Source: Lumnitzera littorea (Eukaryota > Streptophyta > Magnoliopsida > Myrtales > Combretaceae). Taken from it: a DNA stretch of 64,000 bases. The translations under genes were made by a program, and so were the position numbers. The DNA is taken from positions 78,834,373-78,898,372 of the forward strand of contig JAMXBB010000010.1 in assembly GCA_024138015.1 (NCBI GenBank), given 5' to 3'. The notes below the pieces were generated by a model that had not been told where the DNA came from, did no database searches, and saw nothing but the letters and a program-made list of their open reading frames with translations. This document shows, one piece after another, positions 48,191 to 58,568 of the stretch (position 1 is the first letter of the stretch; every line of letters begins with the position of its first letter).

Positions 48191-48282
48191 TGGTGATCAC
48201 AACAAAGGAGAGAGGATTTAAACAAAGTACATCCCTTTTACAAAACCAGTGTCCATACCATTAAGCCATAAGGCTATTGGCA
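48191..48282 (-). ncRNA. tRNA-like SINE head or tRNA pseudogene
   Basis: On the minus strand, TGGCTTAATGGTA (48268-48256) matches the tRNA/Pol III A box, and GTTTAAATCCTC (48223-48212) matches the B box. The two lie about 32 nt apart, as in tRNA genes. GCCTTATGGC begins the structure, and the middle reads CACTGGTTTTGTAAA, recalling a tRNA anticodon arm. The T stem does not pair and the acceptor stem is poor, so it is a SINE head or pseudogene, not a working tRNA. Confidence 0.55.
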
Positions 48283-49399
48283 ACTATGAGTTATATTAGT
48301 TAATTAATTAAAATCCTTTATGTTATTTTACTGTAAGTCATATCAATTGAGTAATACAAAAGCCCTATTATTTCTAATCATGAGTAAGATCAATTAGACC
48401 TAATAGTAACCAATTTGATTTAATGTATGAAGTGTCATACCCATAAATGAAATCATCCATACTTCCTCTTCTTCTTCTGTTTTAACTGCAAAAACCTTAA
48501 ACACATATGACCCTTAAAAAAATCACATAATCAAAAATACAAAAAGATTCGTTAATTAGATTTTCATGAAACTCTAACACCATAAAAGATACAAGGTTTT
48601 TCACGTATCATCTTGAAATCAAAGCTTGTTTGTAGTGTTAGTGATAGATAGAGTTTGTGAAGAGGTGGCTTTGAAGGTTTAAGGGTGATCGATTGTTATT
48701 TATTATAGGCAGCTTGATTTTGTAGTATAAGGTGACCAATAGACACTTAAGCAAAGGGTCGGGGCGACATTTAGTTTACAACATAGGCTCTCTTAGGCAA
48801 ATGAGCTAGGCACTCATTAGCAAGCAATAGTGGGGGCTCGTGAGATGATGATGGAGCATCAAGCAATTAGTAGAGTACATCTAGCCATGTGTTAAGGGCA
48901 CTTGAACTTTAACCTATCTAGATTTTCTTTAGCTTCTTAATAATTATGAGACTCATGTATTGCAAACATATTTGCTGAGAAAGCTATATAATACTTAGGA
49001 TAATTTGCAAAGGAATGTTCATGAAAAAGAGGATAAAGTGTCTAAAGTTTATGTATTTTACAAACAATTGATTGAATTGATGTACTTGACTAAGCATTAT
49101 AGATAAAGTCTTTATGTCAAGCAGGTGGAAACTTTACCTCAATAAATTGTCTAAGAAATTGTTAATCACTAGACTAACTATGATAATTTGAAGTATTTGT
49201 TGGTAAAGAAGCTGATTCAAAACTTAAGTAAACTAAAGAAGGTCGAACATAACAAGAATCTTCTTATGTATTGAATATAAAATCAATAAGGAAAAAAACA
49301 AAATTATAGTTATTTGAAGAAGCAGGAAAGGAAGAGTTAGACTCGAAAAGGAATATGAGTTCATGCAAAATGACATCCTGACTAATAAACAGCTAATGA
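48283..49399. other. Intergenic stretch, no gene seen
   Basis: No domain is recognised on either strand. By position this should include the 3' part (RT/RNase H and LTR) of the minus-strand Copia remnant, but I cannot read any of those motifs. Confidence 0.4.
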
Positions 49400-49424
49400 G
49401 TATCAATATCATACATTTTGTATC

Positions 49425-50206
49425 CTATTTGACCTATATGAATCTTAGAAATATATATCTTCAACCTCTTGCATCAAACTTATCACGAGTCAAATGGAAG
49501 AGTAGATGCATAACACATGCAACCGAAAGTTCTAAAGTTTGAGAACGAAGGAAATTTGTAAAATAAAAACTTATATGGAGTTTCTATCCTAAAGATTGAA
49601 TAAGTATTCAGTTAATGAGAAATATGGCTACTAAAACATACATTCCCTAAAATTTATTTAGTGGATTCTTAAAAAATCTAAGTGCGCAAGTCATGTTAAG
49701 TAAATGTATATATTTTCCTCAACTACACCGTTTTGTTATGATTTGTATCCATTGGTTCTTTGATGTATGATCTCATGTCTTTTGAATAAGTTTGGAACTC
49801 ATGAAAACCAAACTTTCTCCCATTATCAATTTCAATGTGTTTTGTTGAAGATTGAAAATGATTTTTGATATAAAAAAAGAAAGAGTTTAATGCATCTAAT
49901 GTTTAGTGCTTGGAATGGAGGAGATAGGTCTTTGTGCATTTACTTTTGTTATTAACAATTGTTTTAAGGTATTTTACACCAAAAATTAATAATTTATGAA
50001 AAATTCCAATAGATAAATAAGAACAAGATTAATCTATGAAACTTTACAATTTGATAAGTATCACATAAAGATTTAGATATGTTTAAATAATTATATTCAT
50101 GTAAATGTTGCATTTTCAAAAAAGAAAGATGTCCCAATCTATTATGCAACAACTTTAGAAAGACTTTATTACTAGAAGAAACATCAATAGGCATAAATGA
50201 TTCCAA
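49425..50206 (-). pseudogene. Copia GAG-pre-integrase and integrase remnant
   Basis: 50206-49994 reads LLHNRLGHLSFLKMQHLHEY, then SKSLCDTYQIVKFHRL, the His-Cys zinc-binding start of Copia integrase; the second cysteine of the usual CDxC is Tyr. Further on, fragments read KHIEIDNGRKFGF (near 49840), with the core Asp-Asn-Gly present, and RTFGCMCYASTLPFD (near 49530-49485). Stops are frequent. Confidence 0.78.
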
Positions 50207-51099
50207 TATAATTAAATCAAGATTTTGTAGTAAAAGAAAAAATGACTAATGATACATAGCACTTGGCTCATAAAGTATTACATACAGACCAAATCGAGCA
50301 TCAGCTTTGCTATATAGTTCTTAGAAATCTAGTCAATAGTTAAAAATTAAGAATAGCAAAAAGGTTGTTATGGCAAACAAATAGCTAACTAAAAGAAAGT
50401 TGTCGTAAATAATTTGGTACAAATAAAATTTTGGTAAGTCATATGTGTTCATTTATTTGAATATTGACTATTATGTAGACTCTCTTGACATGTACATCTT
50501 GTAATTGGATAGAAGTTGGATGTTTAAGGGTTTTTTTTTTTATCAATTAAAAGATTAGGAAATTGAGTCATGTAATTCTAAGCCGCCGTGTTTATAAACT
50601 ATTCACTTGTCATTACAATACCATTTTATAAAGAAGTTGTGAAAGAATGGGGTGTATGTAAATTCATACTTGCAAAGTTTACTAATGAAACATGCAAATT
50701 GTATTCTATTTATTGTTTTCCTTTTAATATTTTCACTGTTTCATTGCTATTCTTAGAAATAAGCTCATTCTCTATAGCCATTAATATGTTAGTATTCTCA
50801 CTAGAAATAGCTCAATTTGCTCATCAATAGGTGTATCTTTATATTCATGATATGATTGAGCCTAAGCAACAATTTTGGCACTTCTCTTGTCTCTTGTCTC
50901 TTGAACTCTTATATCAATTAGGATATTCAACTAATTTAAAACAGTTTTCAATATATACTGTTTTTTTATAATGAGAGCATATACTCTTATTCTCTCTTCT
51001 TTTCAATCTTTTTTATCATTATTTTGAATTCTTTGGTGTGCTTGAGTAGGAAAAACTAAACTCTCTTTTTGATTCCTAAATAAACCAAACATTTATTTT
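50207..51099. other. Copia remnant middle section, no domain read
   Basis: This lies between gag and pre-integrase of the minus-strand Copia and should hold the protease. I could not recognise it. The 80-aa open frame at 50588-50830 (+) has no known domain and lies antisense to the element. Confidence 0.4.
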
Positions 51100-51795
51100 T
51101 TTTTTAACTTAAAACACCAAATAATATGTTAGATGATAATGGCTCTATAAATAATACATGATTTCTTACACTTTCGAAAGAATCAGTTAACCCCATTAGA
51201 AATTGCATCAACCTACTTCCGTTCTCTATGTCTAATACTTTTTCCTACTACATCACCACTGCATTAATTTAAAGCACAACAATCCAGTATTCCATAATAA
51301 CTATTAAGTTCATCTTACAATCTTTTCAATTTATTGTAATATATGTAGCGTTCATGTAACTTTTTTGCTATTTGCAATTACATGTTAAATTTGGTATGAA
51401 AATAAACCATTCATTTGTCCATAACGTTCAAAAATGTTGTTCTAAAGTTTCTTAGCAGATTTTACATACATAAGATCTTTTTATAATTCTTTTGTCTTAA
51501 AATTTCAAATCTAACAGCTAACTATTTAATTACAACGAGTCAATCTTTAAATGTCAACATCATTATCATCAAGTTTCAAATACTTTCCATCCATAAACCC
51601 TAACTTTGATTTTACCATTAACACTAATTTTATTGATATATTCAATTTGAAAAAGTTTGAATCATTAGAGATCAAATATGCAATTACACTTGATAGATTA
51701 TTAGAGCTTGACAAGTATAATGGATCATTATAGCAAATATCCAAACTCAAATCATGTACAATAATCGCTACACTATCTTTATTAAGAAAAAGCAA
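51100..51795 (-). pseudogene. Copia gag remnant (UBN2-type)
   Basis: 51795-51547 reads NDPLYLSSSNNLSSVIAYLI, then NISIKLVLMVKSKLGFMDGK, the N-terminal gag pattern of this Copia group. It then continues with breaks: KSAKKL near 51455, ERYGQMNGLFSYQI near 51430 and others. The 60-aa ORF on the plus strand at 51551-51733 is its antisense shadow. Confidence 0.78.
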
Positions 51796-52871
51796 AGTAG
51801 CATCAATCGATAAGTAATTTTCTTTATTCTAGTACCATATAAAAGTATGTGTGATGATTATGAATCAAATGAATTGCTTAGTTATCTCAATGAATAAGAG
51901 TTAAATTCAGTAACTCAATTAAAAGAGAAACTGGAAGTCTAGAATTTACTTTCTTTTATTTCAGTCATCTATCAACTATATAAATAATGAGTCAACACTT
52001 AATGTATACAAACTATCCACATGGAAAATAAATACAACATTATATCTATATTTCTACATTTACATGATGTTGCAAGAAATTTATTTAAAAAAAATAAATT
52101 ACAATAAAACTATTAAATCATAAAAACATTTAAAATTTAAAAAGAAATGTAGTAGCTATGTCGATTGAAATTGTTTACAATTTAAATATTCTCCTTAAAT
52201 GAAATAATAAATCCAGTTTACATCAATATATAGTTATGAATATTTTTTCAAGCTAATTTATTATCTAATTTAACCTCATTAACCCCTGAAAGATCCAATT
52301 GGTAAAAAGAAAATTCAAGTTATATTATGAGTTAACATAGAAGGATAAGTAAAGTTGCTATATTCATATACAAAATTGATTTGGTATAACATTTGAAGAA
52401 ATATTTTTTAAAATATCAACATTTTTTAAGGTGTATAAGTTCGTGTTATAGAAATTTAAGGGATCATATAGTTCCAATATTTTTCAAGGCTATGGTCATA
52501 ATTTAAAGAAAAAACAAGTTTTTTAGCATTCATAGTACTTCCCATATTTATTGAGTTAGGTGTTGCTAGAGAAAGTAGATGATAGCATATTGGGGCATAT
52601 ATCGATCTTAGGGCATTTTGTGCAGTTAGACTTTCAATTGGCATAATTCTAAGCCTTATCATCCATTTGCAAGCAAAGGTATTAGGATGGTAACTCATAT
52701 TAATGGATTAAATTAGTATTTTATTTCATATCAAATTAAGGGACATAAATTTGTAAAGAGGTGATATAAAATTAGCTTACATTATAATTATTCTCCTTTA
52801 TATTGTAATAATGTACTTGGTATGGTATAATGTATTAATTTTGTGCTTTGTCTTTATAATCTCATTTCTAA

Positions 52872-53380
52872 CACGAGTCAATCCGAGCCAAGTTGAGCTT
52901 TTGAAGGCTTCGGCTTGGCTCATTTAAAAATTATTGAGTTAGAGCTCGAGTCGAGTTTTTTATTGAGTCTGCAATTGAGGCTTAAGCTCAGCTCATTTAG
53001 ATAAACAAGCTTTAACCTTAGTTTAAACTTGACTTGTTTACTAATTAAGTTTGAGTTGAGTTGAGCTCAAAGCAAGCCGATCTTGAGTCTACTCATGAGT
53101 CTAAATATATAAATAAATATATTAACGAATAGTGAATAAGGATTACATTATATATTATCCTAAAATATATTATATATTTATATATATTATTTAAATATAA
53201 ACCTTTAGATTTTAATAATATATAATATTTATAATATATATAAAACTCATAAGCCTACTTGCAAACCTAAAATGAAGCTCAAGCTCAACTCATTTTATTT
53301 AGATAAAAAAACTTCATCTTGAATTCAAGTTTGACTTGTTTACTAATTAAACTCAAGCAGCTTGGCTCATTTGCAGCCTT
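52872..53380. mobile_element. hAT-type MITE in the MATE pseudogene
   Basis: A 509-bp insertion relative to intron 6 of the intact gene (site near 42577). The flanks ATTTCTAA (52864-52871) and ATTTTTAA (53381-53388) fit an 8-bp hAT duplication with one change. The right end in reverse complement starts AAGGCTGCAAATGAGCCAAG, and the left end carries CCGAGCCAAGTTGAGCT, giving imperfect inverted ends. Inside are two direct repeats of about 85 bp (around 52990-53070 and 53285-53365) sharing TTGACTTGTTTACTAATTAA. Confidence 0.8.
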
Positions 53381-53767
53381 ATTTTTAATTATTCTAGATT
53401 CATATTACTATTATCATGTTCTACTAAGAAACTACCTACCCTACTTTCTGTTTATCACATGAACAAAGATTCATTAAGTATTACACTCTAAGTATATAAA
53501 TATGCAATGGATAAGTACTAGACTGCTGGTCATGTATGAACACATAGTAGTTTATTATCTTACTTCATATTAAGTTCATTTGGATATAAAAGATCCTATA
53601 ACATCACTATTCATGATTTTGGATTCTAACAATAGTTTAAAGGCTATTTATATATTTTCAAAAATTATAAAGAGATAAAGTCATATTTCAAGAGTTTTAG
53701 ATAGTTTATTTGCACATGGCTAATAATTTATAGAATGTATTTGTAAGTATATATAAAAAGGAGACTT

Positions 53768-54155
53768 AAATTTACAATAATCTTTTTTTTTTTAGGACAA
53801 AATTTTTACCATATTTTGATAGATAGACATATTAGGGAAAACTTTGAAAATAAAACTACATGATTAAAATCAATTTTTTTACATATTTCCTTTATGATAG
53901 ACATGGTAGGTTCATGTGTGCATATACTCCTATACTAGAGATTATAGTAACAAAAGCCTAAAATTTACAATAATCTTTTTTTCTTAAACAAATTTTTTAC
54001 CATGATTTGATAGATAGACATATTAGGGAAAACTTTGAAAATAAAATTACACATTTGAAATAAATTCTTTTACATATTTCCTTTATGTGCATATCTCGTT
54101 ATAATAGATATTATAGTAATAAAGTCTAATATTCTAATATAAAGGATCATATCTA
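53768..54155. repeat. 193-bp tandem duplication in pseudogene intron 6
   Basis: Two units begin AAATTTACAATAATCTTT at 53768 and 53961. They share TGATAGATAGACATATTAGG and TTACATATTTCCTTTATG. The second unit lacks a short piece present in the first (GATAGACATGGTAGGTTCA). It is absent from intron 6 of the intact gene. Confidence 0.85.
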
Positions 54156-55099
54156 AAATAGTGAAATTGATGTCAAAAAATATATTAAAATAATAAACTG
54201 TAGCACCATCTTGTGTTAGCATAATAGTAGTTAACAAGTTGCAATTGTCATTTGGCCTAAACAATATTTGTAGTGGTCTAATAAAATCTAAGGCTTCATC
54301 AAATAGTAAGGCTGGTAACTTATGCTAGTGGATCTTGTCTATAGTTCATTTCCGTATCAAATTCATGTCAATGCTAAAAGCACATAAAATCAAATAGAGA
54401 TAATAGGTAATTAAGTTAAAATGCAAGTGGGTTTATTCATATCACAAACCTACTCTCATATTGTATGTTGTATTTTCTTTTTGTAATCATATCCGTAATC
54501 ATATCATGTTTGTGTTATTATATTGTATTAACGGTTCTAACCCTAATAAATAGTGGAACACATTATTATAGATAAGGCTCAATATTCAAAGTCAATTTTT
54601 GTAGTTTTGCAGGTGAATAGAGTAAGAGAAAGACTAGCTATAGAAGGCTTACCCGTAGGGCAATAACTAATGACATTTTTATATTTATCTTTCTAAGTAA
54701 AGGAAAAAAAGAGAGAATTAGAAGTCCACTCCTTAAGTTATTCATCTTTTAGTAACAATTTGAAATGCATTTACATATTTTCAAAAAATATATGGAGGTA
54801 GAGTCATACTTTTTAAGTACTTGGATGGTACATTTACAGTTAATAAAATATACTCTATAGTTAATTTAATATACTCTTCAAAAGGATGGTAAGCAAATAT
54901 TACATTTTAAATTTTATGCATTTATATATTAATTACAATTAGATGCTATATAGATTGTCATATTATTGCCTTGAAAAAGGGGTAACAAAACAATTTTATT
55001 TTCTCCAATGAATGCATAAGAGTATCTTATAAGGAAATATTTTGTTTGATAGTTAGATCTCAAGATTAATAATTTGATATATATTTATTCAGACAAATT

Positions 55100-56220
55100 A
55101 AGCGAAGATATATAATGGTTTCGTCTTATGTGCTAGGCAAATGTTTTAACTCTATTAGCTAAAATTTAACATCTAAATTAGTTTCTACTATCTTTTTGAA
55201 TGAACAAATACATGGCTTATGAGCATGCATCACTAAAGAGAATGGGCTTGTGAAGGAACACACTCATGAACTCGACACAATATCTAACCCAAAACTTTGA
55301 GATATTAGGTTATAGGTTTACTTCACTTATATATCATTTACTTAGGCCATATATTTCTAATATAGGATTTTCCTTTTTTTACATACTTACACTTGTATCC
55401 CATAATCTCCCTCTTAGGTGTAAGTCCCTTTTATATTAGGACATCTCGGTCTCCTTTGAGTGGAACTCTATGGCAACCTCATTAAGAGCTCATTCTCATT
55501 AATAGCTTGCAACTCGTTTGCGTACCTTACATCATAGGTTTCACTAGAGTCACTACCATATAACTTTTCTTTCTACATGGGAGAGCATGCACTGCTAAAA
55601 CGATGAGCTTATAGAGGAATGCATTTATAAGTTTAACAACCCAAGACCTTAAGGTATTAAATCATAGGTTTTCTCTGCTTATATATTATTCACTTACTTA
55701 TATTGTCAATATGATACGCATGCTTGTATCCCAACAATAATTCATTAGTTGAACTATATATATACATGTATTTGTACTTTATATACATATGTACATATAC
55801 GGTTATATTACATATTTATATATATACTAAAATACGTAAGATAAATAATAATATACATAAATACATATACATAATCTTCATGTCCAAGAGATATTGCCAA
55901 CTATGGATATTGAGCATTGATAGCACCCAAAACATCCATTGTTTTTTGAAAAATTCGAATAACCAATCAAAACGTCACTATTGTCTCATACTTATGAGAT
56001 TTTCCTTTTTTCACCTACTCATTCTTGTATCCTAACAGTAATTTGTTTCCTGAACTAATCTAGATGTTATCAACTATGAACCTTAAGCATTTACAACATC
56101 CAAAACATCCATTGTTTTTTTTGAAAAATTTGAAAACCTAATCATAAGATTACTATTGTCTCTTATAAAAGTACATTTTATTTTGTTCGTGATTTGTTTT
56201 AAAACTTAATTGTAATCCCT
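55100..56220. repeat. Short tandem repeat arrays, no gene
   Basis: Two imperfect tandem pairs are present. A unit of about 362 bp starts GAGCATGCA at 55221 and again at 55583, with matching ATTAGGTTATAGGTT and ATTAAATCATAGGTT further in. A unit of about 173 bp contains CCAAAACATCCATTGTTTTT at 55927 and 56100. Between them is an AT-rich microsatellite-like stretch (55755-55875). The 103-aa ORF at 55724 is composed of this repeat and is not considered coding. Confidence 0.7.
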
Positions 56221-58089
56221 TAAGCTTCTTGAAAACCGATTAAATTGAATTTAAAAGTTCAAATCTCTAAGAGATTAACAAGTCACAAATGGGGCTTCAA
56301 TCTTTAAGTTAAAACCTATTTAAACCAACATTCCACTTATACAACATGATTTGCATTTGAGCATGAACCATAAAATCAGCAAAAGAAAAAAAGGTTTCAA
56401 CTGACTTACTAACATCCATATCCATTATTCAAGATATCTTAAATGGCTAATGCTAACTTCAAGTGATTGAATAATCTAACAAATTATTTTGTAATATTAT
56501 CAAGTGCTAGCTTATACTATTATCTTAGTTGTATATTGTATTATTACTCTATAACTAGTATAAAATGAACAAACATTTCCTAAATAAACCTCTGTTGAAT
56601 TTATAATGCTTTTTTGACAAACTTTTCCACAAACTTTTCCCTTGAATTGAATTGTAGACTAAATTGAAATATAAAACAATTGTGTTTACATTTCAATACA
56701 ATTCAATTCTCAGTTCAATTTGATAAATAGCCCTATATCTTACATTTAATTTGGCATTAAAGCTATTTCTTCTTTTTGTCCTACACCAATTTTAGTATTA
56801 GAGCAGCAAAGCCTAATTTGAATGTTCTTTATAAAGCCTTAATTAGCATTTTTTTCTTAGACTAAAATAAAGAAAAAAATTCCATCTTTCAATATCTTTT
56901 GTCTTAGTTATCTTTTAAATTTATTCACATATATAAAAACAAATAATATTTTAAAGAAAATATGTCAAGAGTAAAGAGCTTATATATTTTAATGGTCAAA
57001 AGATATAGAGAAGATGTCACTTCTTAAGATATATAGATGATGGCAAGATATTCATACGAATTTGAAGGTTATGATTCTTCAATTACAAGAGGAGAAAGAA
57101 AATAGTAAATAGACAAGGAGAGAGAAAGAGGATTGAGAGTGCTATAATGGAGGTTAATAATATGTGCAAATATTGATGTTTCTAGAGTAGGTCGTTGATG
57201 AGAGTGACAAATTGGTGATTATTGTAAAAAAGAGATTGAAAAGATTCTAGTGAAAGTTAAAATGATCGAGGTAGAATTAGAGAAGTTCAAATGTGAAGAA
57301 ATTGAGGTAAAATGCAGTTGGTTAGAAATTATAGAAATTTCAAGAGAAGTTATTGTTGAATAAAAAAATGAAAATAAGGATATCCTAGAAAATCCTACTT
57401 TTAAGATTACCAATTCTGATTCAAAATTTATAGAGAGCTAAAGCTGTCAAAGAAGTTTATTTGTTTATTGAGCTAAGAAAAGAGATCAAGCTTTCAAACT
57501 AGTGATTGAGACATATTTTTTCACTTCTTTTGTTATCATTTGTCAATTATTCAATTTCTATTGGCATTGTTGAGATATTTTTTAGAGATTTGAAGTTGGT
57601 TAATGATTGGTCTATTTAGAGATAAATGGGAACATATGTTTACCCATGAGTCAATTTACAATTAGAATTGGTTCAACCCAATAAAGATACAACCTTTTTT
57701 TAAATAGGCAGCTCTTGAACTAGCCATGGACCTATTGAATTTATGGTGGCCCCTAATGATTTTTTTTTTTTTAAATCAATCATGTAAAAAATTGAAAAAA
57801 TAATGATTGGAAAGTAGCAATTTTTTTTCTTTTAATGTGAATTAGGAAATATTATTCATATTCTTAACATTTAATATTTTGCTATTAGTGGCTTGAAGGG
57901 GCCAATACCCCATTCATCTAATAGGTAAGGAGATCACGGATCCATTCACCTCAAAGTAAGTTAGGTTAGGGAAATAGAAGGTTGTTTACCTTAAGGGAGG
58001 TTGAAGCTTAGGACTTAGTAGTATAAATACAATTCTTATATGAATTCTCAACAAGAAGAGAAGAAGAGTGTCAAAAAAATTTTGAGTTT
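56221..58089. other. AT-rich DNA with a PBS-like site, no gene recognised
   Basis: TAGTATTAGAGCAGC at 56794-56808 resembles a decayed tRNA-Met primer-binding site, preceded by CTACA. Downstream, one frame at 57228-57360 reads a charged, coiled-coil-like EIEKILVKVKMIEVELEKF then KCEEIEVKCSWLEI. It may be the leader and gag of another dead Copia element, but I cannot identify any domain with confidence. Confidence 0.3.
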
Positions 58090-58556
58090 TTATTTATGGT
58101 ATTTTGAGTACAAAAGATAGAGAGCTACAATTGATTCTATAACTCCATAAGGAGGCTTATTATTATTTACCAAAGGTTGTAGCTCATTGTTCTTGCTCGG
58201 TGTATCTTCACTAGGTGGGTCAGCCCACTTCATCAGCTTGGTAGTTAATGTATTCCTTGAAGTAACCATGTTTGATGGAATTCTTAATGACATTTTTAAG
58301 TCGCATCACTTGTCAATGTTATGCTCTCGATCACGATGGAACTTACAGTACTTAACCAGGTTCCTTCTTGAGGGGTTACCCTTCATTTTTTCTAGCCAAG
58401 GCAATATTCCTCTATTTTTCATCTCTAGGAAGATTTGCCCTAGAGGTTGGTTGAGTGGTGTTCTCCATAGGAGGGGATTGTGCATTTGTTCTTTTAATGT
58501 CTCTAGCATAAGATTAACCCCTTTCATTTCTAGGAATGAGTTAGTCTTGATAAAAT
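58090..58556 (-). pseudogene. Tat-type Gypsy gag remnant, C-terminal part
   Basis: 58527-58306 (minus) reads PWLEKMKGNPSRRNLVKYCK then FHRDREHNIDK, the Cys-His zinc-binding segment that closes gag in Tat/Ogre-group elements. A TGA stop follows, then CDLKNVIKNSIKHGYFKEYI in the same frame. It shifts to PPSEDTPSKNNELQPLVN and PPYGVIESI. Broken and non-functional. The plus-strand ORF at 58187-58561 is its shadow. Confidence 0.8.
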
Positions 58557-58568
58557 TGTGATCCTTAT

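Larger units (their letters stand above)
49400..52039 (-). mobile_element. Second Copia remnant, minus strand
   Basis: In element order: a candidate LTR (about 52039-51841, starting TGTTGTATT), a PBS-like TATGGTACTAGAATA (51839-51825), gag (51795-51100), GAG-pre-integrase (50206-49994) and integrase fragments (to about 49425). RT and the 3' LTR are not found. It lies between the MATE gene and its partial copy. All frames are broken. Confidence 0.65.
52230..55090 (+). pseudogene. Truncated MATE gene copy (intron 5 to 3' flank)
   Basis: It is colinear with 41830-45290 of the intact gene: intron 5 (52250-52559), exon 6 (52560-52679), intron 6 (to 54612), exon 7 (54613-54666) and 3' flank (to about 55080). 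Exons 1-5 are absent. Exon 6 carries adjacent stops TGA and TAG where the gene has Trp and Gln, and its last 86 bases together with the donor site are removed by a 115-bp deletion. Exon 7 is still open and the same length (54 nt) but codes a different tail, EGLPVGQ. Many differences are G-to-A, typical of methylation decay. It cannot make a transporter. Confidence 0.9.

Noticed and set aside
52560..54666. Possibility that the second MATE copy is a functional gene
   Set aside because: Exons 1-5 are absent, exon 6 has two adjacent stops, and the exon 6 donor is deleted.
55724..56035. 103-aa ORF rich in Ile, Tyr and Lys
   Set aside because: Encoded by an AT microsatellite-like stretch and a tandem repeat; no domain and no upstream promoter evidence.
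58187..58561. 124-aa ORF on the plus strand
   Set aside because: Antisense to the Tat-type gag remnant, which has recognisable zinc-binding residues on the minus strand.
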